From Rubripirellula sp. (lineage in GTDB: Bacteria > Planctomycetota > Planctomycetia > Pirellulales > Pirellulaceae): 64,000 nucleotides of DNA. The stretch's first letter is position 1. Each line of letters begins with the position of its first letter. The stretch is from contig JAPKCI010000003.1 in NCBI GenBank assembly GCA_028823035.1, positions 61,928 to 125,927 of the forward strand. The letters run 5' to 3'. The notes under the pieces are model-generated. The model had not been told where the DNA came from. It saw nothing but the letters and a program-made list of their open reading frames with translations, and made no database searches. Below, piece after piece: positions 28,893 to 39,801 of this stretch. The position numbers and the translations under genes are program-made.

Positions 28893-30197
28893 ATGCCAAA
28901 AAAGTCCTCATCCAAGTCCGCATCCAAACGACGCACAACCAAAAGCTCCGCAACGAAAAAGCGAGCCAAACGGCCTAGCAAGGTAGATGACACTACCCAA
29001 AGGCTGCAGCGGTTTCTGGCCTCAGCAGGATTTGGCAGTCGCAGGCAATGCGAGGATCTAATCGAAGCAGGGCGTGTCGACGTCGATGGACAGATTGTCA
29101 CCAAACTTGGCAGCACCGTTAAAGGTTCGTCCCAAAAAGTGCGTGTGGATGGCGTTCTGCTCAAAAAACAGAAGTCTGTCTACTACGCGGTGAACAAGCC
29201 GGTTGGGGTCGTCACGACTAATCGAGATCCGCAGGGACGTCCTCGCGTGATCGACCTTGTCCCACCAGATGAGCGTGTTTTTCCCGTCGGCAGACTTGAC
29301 CTAAGTAGCGAAGGCCTGATTCTACTCACCAATGATGGTGAACTCGCACAAAGATTGACTCACCCAAAATTCGGTGTCCGCAAGGTGTACCGAGTGACGG
29401 TGGCAGGCAAAGTCGAGACAGAGACAATGCGAAAAATGCGAACGGGCATGTACATCGCGGAGGGCTTCGTTCAGGTCGAAGGTGCGAAACTTCTGAAGTC
29501 ACGTAGCCAGTCCACCGAAATGGAAATCGTCCTGCGTGAGGGTAAGAACCGAGAAATACGCCGTATTTTGGCTCGTTTGGGACACAAAGTCCAAACCCTG
29601 AGGCGAATCGCTGTCGGGCCCCTGCGACTGGGAGATGTGCCGCCAGGTGCTTACCGAGCAGTATCTGCTCAGGAAGTCGAAAAACTTTGGAAAGCGACTG
29701 AAATAGCAGTGGAAGATGATAATTCGCGTCAACACGGCAAGCGTGAAACCGCCAAAACGCGAGCATCGAAATCAGGCACCGCGAATCGCAAACCTGCAAA
29801 AAAGGTTGCCGCAGGCAAGAAGCAACAAGCCGCACGCTCAAACTCTGCCAGCAAAGCAAAATCGTCAGCGTTCTCCTTTGACAGCGTCCCTGCCATTGGC
29901 GCAGTCATCGGTGGGGATGCACCCGCGACCGAAGCACCGAAGCGTCGGAGCGGTCCGAAGCGGAACTCCGGTAGCAAAAAAACGGTCGAACGAAGCAGTA
30001 AGACAGCGAAAAAAACCACCACTAAACGTGATGGAACCAAGAAGCGTCGTACCACAAAACGGGCAACCAAGTCTGGTGATGGCACAGCATCGTCGAGTCG
30101 CAGCAATAATCGCCGCGGTGCTGGCAGGAACCTTGATGCCAAGAAACGAACGAGCAGTCAAAAGAAATCCGGCTCCAATCGCAAACGCAAAAAATGA
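28893..30197 (+). CDS. Pseudouridine synthase (RluB/RsuA family) with long basic C-terminal tail
   Basis: S4-like LQRFLASAGFGSRRQCEDLIEAGRV; FPVGRLDLSSEGLILLTNDGELAQRLTHP; EGKNREIRRIL; about 170-residue K/R/S-rich tail. Confidence 0.94.
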   Translation: MPKKSSSKSASKRRTTKSSATKKRAKRPSKVDDTTQRLQRFLASAGFGSRRQCEDLIEAGRVDVDGQIVTKLGSTVKGSSQKVRVDGVLLKKQKSVYYAVNKPVGVVTTNRDPQGRPRVIDLVPPDERVFPVGRLDLSSEGLILLTNDGELAQRLTHPKFGVRKVYRVTVAGKVETETMRKMRTGMYIAEGFVQVEGAKLLKSRSQSTEMEIVLREGKNREIRRILARLGHKVQTLRRIAVGPLRLGDVPPGAYRAVSAQEVEKLWKATEIAVEDDNSRQHGKRETAKTRASKSGTANRKPAKKVAAGKKQQAARSNSASKAKSSAFSFDSVPAIGAVIGGDAPATEAPKRRSGPKRNSGSKKTVERSSKTAKKTTTKRDGTKKRRTTKRATKSGDGTASSSRSNNRRGAGRNLDAKKRTSSQKKSGSNRKRKK

Positions 30198-31078
30198 TGG
30201 CCAAGCTGCATGCTGACCACTACGCCGATTCAATGCACCAGATCGACACACCTCTGAAACGCAATGACCAAATCGGTGAGGGAACGTTTCTGATTCGAGT
30301 GGCAGCAGAACCGCTCGCTCGCACTCTGGTACCAGGCCAATTCGTCATGATTCGCCTGTCAGGCACCAATGCACCTCTGATTGGTCGCGCTCTGGCTGTT
30401 TACGACGTGATCTCGGACGAATCAGGCGTTCCCAAATGGATCGACCTGGTTTATCTCAAGAAGGGCACCTTCACCACTGCCTTGGCAGAATCACCGTTGG
30501 ATACACATGTCACGTTATGGGGCCCGTTGGGTAACGGCTTTGCCAACCGAGCCTGCGATCGATTGATCATGGTCGCTGGCGGCATTGGACAAACTCCCAT
30601 GCTACTGCTGGGGCGGGAAGCCTTGGGCACGCAAAATTTCGGTGACGAGGACAGAGCAAACGGCTGGTCACCAGTAGTCGAATTCATCTACGGAGCCCGT
30701 CGGGCCAGCCTTCTTGCTGGCGTCAGTGACTTTGAGCAGGCAGGCTTTCGCGTCACGCTGTGCACCGATGATGGCTCACAAGGTCAGCAACGACTTGTTC
30801 CAGATATTCTCTGCGAACGTCTGGAAGAGTTGAAGGATTCAGGAGAATCCATTCGTGTGGTGACCTGCGGCCCAGAAATCATGATGGAAAAAGTAGCAGA
30901 GGCCTGTCAAGCAACCGGTGTCGACTGCCAAGTCAGCATGGAAACCCCGATGGCTTGTGGTATCGGGATCTGCTTTTCATGTGTCGCACAGGTCCGCCAA
31001 GATGGCCCCGAAGAGTGGGACTATAAACGCACTTGTGTCGAGGGTCCGATCTTTGATGCGGACCAAATTTGCTGGTGA
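30194..31078 (+). CDS. pyrK: Dihydroorotate dehydrogenase electron transfer subunit-like (PyrK)
   Basis: Ferredoxin reductase-like FAD/NAD domains; C-terminal MACGIGICFSCVAQ...YKRTCVEGPIFDADQI [2Fe-2S] motif; ATGA overlap with the upstream gene. Confidence 0.9.
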   Translation: MMAKLHADHYADSMHQIDTPLKRNDQIGEGTFLIRVAAEPLARTLVPGQFVMIRLSGTNAPLIGRALAVYDVISDESGVPKWIDLVYLKKGTFTTALAESPLDTHVTLWGPLGNGFANRACDRLIMVAGGIGQTPMLLLGREALGTQNFGDEDRANGWSPVVEFIYGARRASLLAGVSDFEQAGFRVTLCTDDGSQGQQRLVPDILCERLEELKDSGESIRVVTCGPEIMMEKVAEACQATGVDCQVSMETPMACGIGICFSCVAQVRQDGPEEWDYKRTCVEGPIFDADQICW

Positions 31079-31102
31079 AAACCGGACCAATACCAGCGAT
31101 CT

Positions 31103-32092
31103 CTAACGGTAGATTGAACCGCGAGTTGTAGGTTTTTCAGTCCCACTGGGATAGCCTGTGGCCGAGCCAGTGCTGCCTGGTGTGTAGCCACCAAATCCAC
31201 CTGTGTTGCCTGCCGAAGCCGGTGCAATCGCCGAAGCCGGTGCAGCAGACTCAACAGCGGTACTGGCCGTCGTAAACGCAGGCGATGTCGCGGCAGGTGG
31301 AAGGATGTCGCCTGCAGTAGGGGCCGCAGGCGGATGTTCAAAACCGTTGATATCCGATTTCGGCGGCGCGATCTCTGCGACAGCAGGTCCATCCGTTGGA
31401 AAGGTAAAACCTCGCTGAGGAATTGCAGGCGGCGACTGTTGAGCTGTTGGATAACTACCGCTAGCAGGCGGCGCAAAGGTGGTACTCGGTACGGTGAATC
31501 CACTCGCGGCAGTGGCCGATTCTGATTGACCGCTGGACGGCAGATCCGAGATGGCAAATTCGGTTCCAGATTCGTCATTCTTCGGCGTTAACGCTTTATT
31601 GCCAAAGGCGTAGCCACTGGGTTGCGAAGCGGGCGCAGCAGGCGTTCTAAAGCCAACCGACTGGCTAGCAGTTTTCCCATAGATACCGTTGGCTTGAGCA
31701 GCGGCAAGATTTGGAGTCGTCGGTGATGCACTGAAACCAGGTGATGCACTGTAACCAGGTGATGCACTGTAACCAGGTGATGCACTCAAGCCGGCGAACC
31801 GAGCAGGTAGGGTCTCGGGTACTGGTGAACTGGGGGCCGTCGCCGGTGCCGTAGTTCCTCCTGCAACTGAAGCAATTGCCGAGGGCGTTGCAGTCGAACT
31901 AGGTGGTACTGGGAAAGTCGCTGTCGGACCGCTGCCCGCCAGTACTTCTGCCGATGGTTCTTTCTTTTTAAGCGTGAACAAATTTCGCCCTGACAGGGTA
32001 CATCCGGTCGACATCATACCTGTGAGAACACAGGTAGTAATCATTACGATTTTTCGCTTGGTGTTTTTTAGCATCCTGCCAACCTCTAACAC
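31103..32092 (-). CDS. Pro/Ala/Ser-rich predicted lipoprotein, hypothetical
   Basis: CVLTGMMSTGCTLSG lipobox; low-complexity P/A/S/T body with repeats. Confidence 0.7.
   Translation of the reverse strand: MLEVGRMLKNTKRKIVMITTCVLTGMMSTGCTLSGRNLFTLKKKEPSAEVLAGSGPTATFPVPPSSTATPSAIASVAGGTTAPATAPSSPVPETLPARFAGLSASPGYSASPGYSASPGFSASPTTPNLAAAQANGIYGKTASQSVGFRTPAAPASQPSGYAFGNKALTPKNDESGTEFAISDLPSSGQSESATAASGFTVPSTTFAPPASGSYPTAQQSPPAIPQRGFTFPTDGPAVAEIAPPKSDINGFEHPPAAPTAGDILPPAATSPAFTTASTAVESAAPASAIAPASAGNTGGFGGYTPGSTGSATGYPSGTEKPTTRGSIYR
31722..31787. repeat. 18-bp in-frame tandem repeat (ggtgatgcactgtaacca), 3 full copies plus partial
   Basis: Direct reading; encodes (G-Y/F)-SASP repeats in the lipoprotein. 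Confidence 0.93.
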
Positions 32093-32364
32093 ATGAACTC
32101 CGGACTGACTCCATTTGCATCATCGGAACCTTGCGAGCAACGAATCCACAAAATCAGCAAAGTCAACGTAGATTAACGCAACGTCACTGGACTTGCGGAC
32201 GTTAAAACGCCAGCTGATGGGCTGTCAATGTCAGCTTGTCCACCTCGCTTAATTTTGCCCAAGAGATTGCAGTTTCACGCCGTTTCTTCTTTCAAACGCC
32301 TCCTTTTCTCGTGCTTCATGGCCGACATACGGAACCAAAATGCGACGGAGGACGGCTTTGGCAC

Positions 32365-32391
32365 AAAAAAGCCCACCCGAATCGGGTGGGC
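32365..32391 (-). terminator. Rho-independent terminator downstream of gltD
   Basis: gcccacccg-aat-cgggtgggc stem preceded on the + strand by aaaaaa (poly-T on the - strand), 56 bp after the gltD stop. Confidence 0.9.
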
Positions 32392-32446
32392 CAGATGACC
32401 GGACGAATCCTGCTAGCTGGTGACTCTAACAGAGAAAGTATCCGTG

Positions 32447-33955
32447 TCAGGATGCGGAAATTTCCATCGAGGTTCCCATCGTCTGACCGGGAGCTGGCAA
32501 ATCACTGTAGCCCTCCAAATAGATGTCAATCGATCTCGCGGCCCCACGGCCTTCATTGATCGCCCAAACAACGAGGCTTTGTCCACGCCGACAGTCACCG
32601 GCAGCGAAAACACCTTCTACATTCGTGGCGAACCGACCGTGTTCTGCCTTGAAGTTGCTGCGTGCATCGACTTCCAATCCAACCGACTCAGCAACGTATT
32701 GCTCAGGCCCCAAGAAGCCCATTGCCAGCAGGATCAGTTGTGCAGGCCACTCTTTTTCGGAGCCCTCGACTTCAGTCATCGACCAGCCACCATCATCAGT
32801 ACGGCTCCACTCAACCTTGACCGTTTTGATCCCCCGCACCTTGCTGTCATCGTCAAGCAGGAATTCCTTGCTCAGCAATTGGTACTGCCGAGGATCATGG
32901 CCGAATTTTGCGGAAGCCTCTTCATGCCCGTAATCAACCCGAAAAACTTTGGGCCATTCAGGCCAGGGATTGTCATCTGCACGATCATCGGGCGATTTCG
33001 GTAACAGTTCAAAGTTAACGAGACTTCTACAACCGTGACGAATGCTGGTTCCAATGCAGTCGGTGCCGGTATCACCACCACCAATCACAATCACGTCTTT
33101 GCCTTCAGCACTAATGAATTCGTCGCTGTCGGAATCACCATGCACCATCTGTTTGGTGTTGCCTGTGAGGAAATCCATCGCGAACCTGATACCTTCAGCC
33201 TCCCGATTCGGAATCGGCAAATCGCGGGGTTTTGTTGCACCACAAGCAAGTAATACGGCATCAAAATCATGCTGCAACTGACTCGGCTCAATGTCCTTAC
33301 CGATATCCACGCCAGTCACGAACTTGACGCCCTCGTCAGTCATTTTGGCGACACGCCGCTGAACTACTTCCTTGGACAGTTTCATGTTGGGGATTCCATA
33401 CTGCAGCAAACCGCCGATTCGATCAGCGCGTTCGTAGACGGTAACGGCATGCCCAACCTTGTTCAATTGATCAGCCGCCGACAGCCCAGCCGGCCCACTG
33501 CCAACGATCGCCACGGTCTTTCCGGAACGACTTGTGGGTGGGTTGGGTTTGATCCATCCTTCTAACCAGGCCCGATCGACAATCGCATTCTCAATGTTTT
33601 TGATCGTAACCGGTGGATTTGTAATCCCGAGGACACAGGATCCCTCACAGGGGGCGGGGCAAGTACGACCTGTGAACTCTGGAAAGTTATTGGTTTTGTG
33701 CAGACGTTCGCTGGCTTCTTTCCAACGATTGTTGTAGACCAGATCGTTCCACTCCGGGATCAGGTTATCGATAGGGCAACCTGCATTCGACTGGCAAAAC
33801 GGAACACCGCAGTCCATGCAGCGTGCGCCTTGTTCCTGCAGTTGTTCAACACGTGGCTCGGTGTAGATTTCGTCATAATCATTGATGCGAACAACCGGCA
33901 AACGCCAAGGAACTTTTTTACGGTCAAACTCTTTGAATCCAGTTGGCTTACCCAT
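32447..33955 (-). CDS. gltD: Glutamate synthase small subunit
   Basis: [64 protein letters not shown]. Confidence 0.96.
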   Translation of the reverse strand: MGKPTGFKEFDRKKVPWRLPVVRINDYDEIYTEPRVEQLQEQGARCMDCGVPFCQSNAGCPIDNLIPEWNDLVYNNRWKEASERLHKTNNFPEFTGRTCPAPCEGSCVLGITNPPVTIKNIENAIVDRAWLEGWIKPNPPTSRSGKTVAIVGSGPAGLSAADQLNKVGHAVTVYERADRIGGLLQYGIPNMKLSKEVVQRRVAKMTDEGVKFVTGVDIGKDIEPSQLQHDFDAVLLACGATKPRDLPIPNREAEGIRFAMDFLTGNTKQMVHGDSDSDEFISAEGKDVIVIGGGDTGTDCIGTSIRHGCRSLVNFELLPKSPDDRADDNPWPEWPKVFRVDYGHEEASAKFGHDPRQYQLLSKEFLLDDDSKVRGIKTVKVEWSRTDDGGWSMTEVEGSEKEWPAQLILLAMGFLGPEQYVAESVGLEVDARSNFKAEHGRFATNVEGVFAAGDCRRGQSLVVWAINEGRGAARSIDIYLEGYSDLPAPGQTMGTSMEISAS

Positions 33956-34030
33956 GATGATTCTGCCTGTAATGAAGGTCGATGATTTTATATATACGGT
34001 GACAAGTAACTGCGTTGCTCTCCGTACCAA

Positions 34031-37000
34031 TCAAGCATTCGCTACTGCCTTTGCTTTCAGCTCGTTGAGGACGCGTTTGTAGTCGGTCGGCATCACTTTG
34101 ACGCACTGGGACAAGAACTCGGACCAGTTCTGCAACGCCTGAGACCCAACGACGCTGCCCGTGAATTCCACATGACGCTCAATCAGCGATTTGACGTCGG
34201 CCTCTTCCTCGGAGTCGGTGATACTCTCCAAATCAACGGTTGCCAAGTTGCAGTTCAGGTTGAAGTCACCTTCACGATCCCAGATATAAGCGATGCCACC
34301 CGACATCCCTGCTGCGAAGTTTCGTCCGGTCGGGCCGAGCACCACGACGCGTCCACCCGTCATGTATTCACAACCATGATCACCAACTCCCTCGATGACA
34401 GTGTGTGCCCCACTATTGCGAACGCAAAAACGTTCCGCCGCACGTCCTCGGAAAAAGGCTTCACCCCCGGTCGCGCCATACAAACAGACATTGCCAATCA
34501 AAATGTTCTCGTGGGCAGTAAAACTGCTTTCAGCTGGCGGATAGATACCCATTCGACCCCCACTCAAACCTTTTCCAACGTAGTCATTGGCATCTCCCTC
34601 CAGATCAATCGTGATGCCATGAGAAAGGAAAGCACCCAAACTTTGACCTGCTGAACCAGTCAACTCAATACGGATGGTGTCATCAGGCAGTCCCTTTTGT
34701 CCGTATCGCTTGGCGACCTCATTGCTCAAGATAGTGCCGACAGTTCGATTGATGTTCACAATCGGTGTTTTGATCGTGACCGACTCACCGGACTCCAAGG
34801 CAGGCTTCGCCTGATTCAACAGCACCGTCATATCAAGCGATTTCTCCAGAGCGTGATCCTGTGCTTGGGAACAGATGACACCCACATCTTTGTGCGGCTT
34901 GCTGGCTGGCATCAACACAGAAGTCAAATCAAGACCATCCGCCTTCCAGTGCTTGATCGCCTTGTCGGTTTTCAAGACATCACTGCGTCCGACCATCTCG
35001 TCAATGGTGCGGAAACCAAGCTCAGCCATGATCTGGCGTGCTTCCTCAGCAACCATGAACAGATAATTGAGGACGTGCTCCGGCTTGCCACTGAACTTCT
35101 TTCGCAACTCGGGATCCTGTGTCGCGATTCCAACTGGGCAGGTGTTCAAGTGACACTTTCGCATCATGATGCACCCCAAAGTGATCAGCGGCGCGGTCGA
35201 GAACCCAAATTCCTCCGCACCCAGCAGAGCAGCGACCACTACATCCCGACCGGTCTTCAAACCACCATCCGTTTGCAGCACCACTCGGCTGCGAAGATCG
35301 TTCAGCACCAGAACCTGATGTGTCTCGGCAATCCCCAGTTCCCATGGCAGACCAGCGTGTTTAATACTGGTCAATGGCGAAGCTCCTGTTCCTCCGGTAT
35401 CACCCGAAATCAGAATGTGATCGGCATGCGCCTTGGCCACGCCCGATGCAATCACACCAACGCCGACCTCACTTACCAACTTGACACTGATGCGTGCAGC
35501 CCGATTTGCATTCTTCAAATCATGAATGAGTTGTGCCAGATCTTCAATCGAATAGATATCGTGATGCGGCGGTGGACTGATCAAACCTACCCCGGGCGTG
35601 CTGTAGCGAATACGGGCAATATTCGCATCAACTTTGCGGCCGGGCAATTCACCACCCTCACCAGGCTTTGCACCCTGTGAAATTTTGATCTGAATCTCAT
35701 CGGCATTGGCCAGATACTCGATCGTCACGCCAAAACGCCCGGAGGCAACCTGTTTGATAGCTGAACGCTTGGAATCTCCGTTCTCAAGTGTCTGGAATCG
35801 GATCGGATCCTCACCACCTTCACCAGTGTTGCTTTTCCCGCCCAAGCGGTTCATGGCAATCGCGAGGGTCTCGTGGGACTCGGCACTGATGCTTCCGAAG
35901 CTCATCGCACCCGTACAGAATCGCTTGACGATCTCGCTAGCAGTTTGGACTTCCTCGATAGGAACAGCATTCGCTGAAGAAAAATCGAATTCCAGCAAGC
36001 CTCGAAGCGCACATCGCAAACGACTGTCTTCGTTGATCGCCTCAGCAAATTTCCAATAAGCACTTTGGTCATTCTGGCGGGCAGCGATTTGCAAACTTGA
36101 GATGGACAGTGGAGACCACGCATGCTTTTCACCCTCAGCCCGCCAGTGGTACTCCCCGAGGTTGGGAAGTTGAGGCAGTCGACTAGCAGGATTCACAGGG
36201 AATCCCAGATTGTGTCGACGCATTGCCTCTTCAGCGATCACATCAAAAGAGACACCCTGAATCCGACTGGCAGTACCGACAAAGCAAGTATCGATCACCT
36301 CGTCTTTCAAACCGAGTGCTTCAAATATCTGGGCACCCTTGTAGCTTTGCAGCGTGCTGATCCCCATCTTGGCCATCACTTTCAGCATGCCCTTGCCGAC
36401 GCCCTTTCGGTAGGCAGCAACCACTTTGTCATCATCCAGCGAGGGATCCATCAGACCATCGCGTCTAGCTTGCCACAGTGATTCAAACGCAAGGTAGGGG
36501 TTGATCGCGTCAGCACCGTACCCAATCAACAAACAATGGTGGTGTACTTCTCTGGCCTCGCCAGTTTCAATGGCCAGACCGATCCGCGTTCGTTTTGCCT
36601 GTTTGACGAGGTGGTGATGGACGGAACCGACTGCCAGCAGGGCACTAACCGGGACACGATCCTGACCGATGGAACGATCACTTAAAACGACCAATTCGAT
36701 GCCCTTATCCGCAGCAGTTTCAGCCTCAGCGGAAATTCTGGCGAGCGTTTTCTGCAAACCAGCTTTGCCTTCGCTGCGGTCAAAGGTGATATCGATCACG
36801 CGACTCTTCCAACCTTTGTGGTTGAGATGCTTGAGTGCGGCGATTTCCTCATTCGTCACAATCGGATGATCGACCAATAACCGATGGCAATGCTCGGGGC
36901 TGACTTCCAACAGATTCTGCTCAGGGCCGATATAGCATTCCAGCGACATGATGACCTCCTCTCGAATCGAATCGATCGAAGGATTGGTCACCTGTGCGAA

Positions 37001-38599
37001 CAGTTGCTTGAAGTAATCATAAATCATCCGTGGCTTGTCGCTCAAACAGGCGATCGCGCTATCGTTACCCATCGATCCAACAGGATCCCGCAACTCCGCA
37101 ACCAGCGGCCGAAGCATGAAATGCATGGTCTCTGCGGTGTAACCAAAGGCCTGCATTCGCGGCAGTAGCGAGTCGCTGTCAAAACCATGTGGCTCGCTCT
37201 CGGGATGAAGATCCGACAAGCGGATTCTCTGATTCTTGAGCCACGCAGCGTATGGCTTGGCTCGCGCGAAGACGCTCTTCAATTCCTCGTCGGGAATCAA
37301 ACGCCCCGCCTTAAAATCAACCAGGAACATCTTCCCAGGTTGCAACCTGCCTTTTTCCTTCACAATTGATGGATCAACAGGCAAGACACCGACTTCGCTT
37401 CCCATGATCACACGGTCATCATGCGTGATGTAGTAACGACTGGGCCTCAAACCATTTCTGTCAAGCGTCGCACCGATGTATTGACCATCGGTAAAGGCAA
37501 TTGACGCAGGACCATCCCATGGCTCCATCATGCAGGAAAAATACTCATAGAAGGCTCGCTTCTCTTCCGGCATGGTTTCATGTTTTTGCCAAGCCTCAGG
37601 CACCATCATCATGATGGCTTCCTGCAGAGTGCGACCATTCATCAACAGGAACTCAAGCACGTTGTCGAACGTGCCGGAATCACTGCAGTGCGGCTCAACG
37701 ACTGGAAACAGTTTCTTCAGTTCATCACCGAACAAGGCACTCTTGGCAGATCCCTCGCGGGCCTTCATCCAATTTTTATTGCCACGCAGGGTGTTGATCT
37801 CGCCATTGTGACTCATGAATCGCAGCGGTTGCGCACGGTCCCAACTGGGGAACGTGTTTGTCGAAAAACGGCTGTGGACCATTGCCAGATGGGTTTCGAA
37901 ATCCTCATCCAAGAGGTCAGGGAAGTATGGCAACAGTTGGGCTGGCGTCAGCATCCCCTTGTAGATGATCACCTTGGTGCTGAGTGAGCAAATGTAGAAC
38001 ATCAATGCCTGCTCCAACTCTTTGCTGCCACGAAGCAGATGACTCGCCTGCTTGTGAATCATGTAGAGTTTTCGCTCGAAGGCGTCTCCTTCCACTCCAC
38101 CGCCGGCAGCGACAAAAAGCTGTTCGATAATGGGTTCACTCGACCGGGCCGTAGGGCCAATATCGGCAGCGTCAGCCATCTGGGGAACGTTCCGCCAACC
38201 GATAAACTGCTGACCAGCATCAGCGATCAGCTTCTGGATCGTTTCTTTGCAAATGGCCCGCTCTTTTTCATCTTGGGGCAAGAACACCAGACCCGCTGCA
38301 AATTGCCCTGGACTCGGCAACTCGACCCCCAGATCCTGCTGAGCAACCTTGCTGAGAAACTTGTGCGGCAAGCCACACATGATCCCTGAACCATCACCGG
38401 TATTTGGCTCGCAACCACACGCTCCACGATGATCCATCGCCTGCAATATCTGATCTGCATCGATAACGTTCTGATGACTGGGAACGCCTTTGATGTGGGC
38501 GATGAAGCCAACACCACAGGCATCTTTCTCAAACTCGGGATCGTAGAGCCCTTGCGCAGGTGGTAAATGGAACAAGTTTTTCATGTTGCTTTTCGTCAT
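34031..38599 (-). CDS. gltB: Glutamate synthase large subunit
   Basis: FEKDACGVGFIAH (amidotransferase Cys), FMN/central domains, GAPTGGTGASPLTS-like segment (SGDTGGTGASPLTSIKHAG), GXGXG C-terminal domain. Confidence 0.97.
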   Translation of the reverse strand: MTKSNMKNLFHLPPAQGLYDPEFEKDACGVGFIAHIKGVPSHQNVIDADQILQAMDHRGACGCEPNTGDGSGIMCGLPHKFLSKVAQQDLGVELPSPGQFAAGLVFLPQDEKERAICKETIQKLIADAGQQFIGWRNVPQMADAADIGPTARSSEPIIEQLFVAAGGGVEGDAFERKLYMIHKQASHLLRGSKELEQALMFYICSLSTKVIIYKGMLTPAQLLPYFPDLLDEDFETHLAMVHSRFSTNTFPSWDRAQPLRFMSHNGEINTLRGNKNWMKAREGSAKSALFGDELKKLFPVVEPHCSDSGTFDNVLEFLLMNGRTLQEAIMMMVPEAWQKHETMPEEKRAFYEYFSCMMEPWDGPASIAFTDGQYIGATLDRNGLRPSRYYITHDDRVIMGSEVGVLPVDPSIVKEKGRLQPGKMFLVDFKAGRLIPDEELKSVFARAKPYAAWLKNQRIRLSDLHPESEPHGFDSDSLLPRMQAFGYTAETMHFMLRPLVAELRDPVGSMGNDSAIACLSDKPRMIYDYFKQLFAQVTNPSIDSIREEVIMSLECYIGPEQNLLEVSPEHCHRLLVDHPIVTNEEIAALKHLNHKGWKSRVIDITFDRSEGKAGLQKTLARISAEAETAADKGIELVVLSDRSIGQDRVPVSALLAVGSVHHHLVKQAKRTRIGLAIETGEAREVHHHCLLIGYGADAINPYLAFESLWQARRDGLMDPSLDDDKVVAAYRKGVGKGMLKVMAKMGISTLQSYKGAQIFEALGLKDEVIDTCFVGTASRIQGVSFDVIAEEAMRRHNLGFPVNPASRLPQLPNLGEYHWRAEGEKHAWSPLSISSLQIAARQNDQSAYWKFAEAINEDSRLRCALRGLLEFDFSSANAVPIEEVQTASEIVKRFCTGAMSFGSISAESHETLAIAMNRLGGKSNTGEGGEDPIRFQTLENGDSKRSAIKQVASGRFGVTIEYLANADEIQIKISQGAKPGEGGELPGRKVDANIARIRYSTPGVGLISPPPHHDIYSIEDLAQLIHDLKNANRAARISVKLVSEVGVGVIASGVAKAHADHILISGDTGGTGASPLTSIKHAGLPWELGIAETHQVLVLNDLRSRVVLQTDGGLKTGRDVVVAALLGAEEFGFSTAPLITLGCIMMRKCHLNTCPVGIATQDPELRKKFSGKPEHVLNYLFMVAEEARQIMAELGFRTIDEMVGRSDVLKTDKAIKHWKADGLDLTSVLMPASKPHKDVGVICSQAQDHALEKSLDMTVLLNQAKPALESGESVTIKTPIVNINRTVGTILSNEVAKRYGQKGLPDDTIRIELTGSAGQSLGAFLSHGITIDLEGDANDYVGKGLSGGRMGIYPPAESSFTAHENILIGNVCLYGATGGEAFFRGRAAERFCVRNSGAHTVIEGVGDHGCEYMTGGRVVVLGPTGRNFAAGMSGGIAYIWDREGDFNLNCNLATVDLESITDSEEEADVKSLIERHVEFTGSVVGSQALQNWSEFLSQCVKVMPTDYKRVLNELKAKAVANA

Positions 38600-38720
38600 T
38601 TTTGACTGTCGTATCCTGATTGGGTCCGCCGTTCTCCAACGCCTGAATCTCAACTTCAACTAGAGTTGGGCGGGCCGCGGTCATCCGCTTTGGCCATCAC
38701 CCCAAATCACTCCAGAGATG

Positions 38721-39695
38721 TCAGGCGATGACCGATGTACCAGCTTCTGGCTCAATCGTGGCCGCTTCCACGGTCAGCTTCCCGCTGCCGGATTTAATTC
38801 GTTTTCCCGCCTCGAGTGGTCGCCCCAGTAGCAGAGAACCAAACTCACTCGCCGCTCGGCTAAGCCGACCAGATCGACGGAAAATAATGCCGAGTGGACG
38901 CGTCATGCGTAACTCCCGACATGCGACGACCCGTAATGAGCCATTCGCTGTTTCGCGACGCACTGCCGCTTCGGGCACGATTCCAATACCACGACTGGCT
39001 TGGATCGCCCTGATCATCGAGTCCGCATTGTCGAACTCCATGCACACATTGACGATGATTCCCGCATTACCCAAGCACCGATCAATCTCCTGACGTAGTT
39101 GTAAACCACGGTCGAAAGAAATCATCTTGATACCCGACAACTGGGAAAGTGACACCTCGTTCTGAGAGGCAAGCGGATGCTCCGATGAACAAACAAGCCG
39201 CATCGGCTCCTGCTGCCACGGTACAACTTGAATATCTTTGCTGCTGTGTGGAAAACTGACTAAACCAAAGTCAACTTCACCCTCTGAGGTCATCTGAAAA
39301 ACCCGATCGTTTGACCCAAAGTCGGTCCGCACCTCAACCTCAGGATGCAGACGAGCAAACGCCTCGCTCGCCTCGGGCATGTAGCTCAGCCCCACCGAGA
39401 CGATGGTTCCAATCGTTACCTGACCACTGAGCTGCCGACTGGTACTTCGGACCTCCTGCTCAAGCCGCTCATAACTCCGCAAAATCCCTCGTAGTCCGCT
39501 GAGGTAGGTCTTGCCGGCCGGGGTCAAAATCAGAGGCCGCTTGGAACGATCGATCAATTCCACGCCAACCGATTCCTCCAAATGCTGCATTGCCTGACTG
39601 ACGGCGCTTTGCGTCACGTGATGCAGCATCGCAGCCTTGGAAAAACTGCGGTGTTCAGCAATGGTGCAGAAAAGTTCAAGCGTGCGGAGTTGCAA
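38721..39695 (-). CDS. LysR family transcriptional regulator
   Basis: N-terminal wHTH MQLRTLELFCTIAEHRSFSKAAMLHHVTQSAVSQAMQHLEESVGVELIDRSKRPLILTPAG. Confidence 0.95.
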   Translation of the reverse strand: MQLRTLELFCTIAEHRSFSKAAMLHHVTQSAVSQAMQHLEESVGVELIDRSKRPLILTPAGKTYLSGLRGILRSYERLEQEVRSTSRQLSGQVTIGTIVSVGLSYMPEASEAFARLHPEVEVRTDFGSNDRVFQMTSEGEVDFGLVSFPHSSKDIQVVPWQQEPMRLVCSSEHPLASQNEVSLSQLSGIKMISFDRGLQLRQEIDRCLGNAGIIVNVCMEFDNADSMIRAIQASRGIGIVPEAAVRRETANGSLRVVACRELRMTRPLGIIFRRSGRLSRAASEFGSLLLGRPLEAGKRIKSGSGKLTVEAATIEPEAGTSVIA

Positions 39696-39801
39696 GGCGA
39701 TCTCTTTACATTAGGTGCTCTTATACTGCGGTATCCAGACCGCAATTGGATTAATGCAAGGTAGGGCTCGGCATGGCTTCCGTCAACCCTCGGCACAATG
39801 A

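Noticed and set aside
29716-30216. Plus-strand 166-aa basic ORF
   Set aside because: Alternative frame over the K/R-rich tail of the pseudouridine synthase; low complexity.
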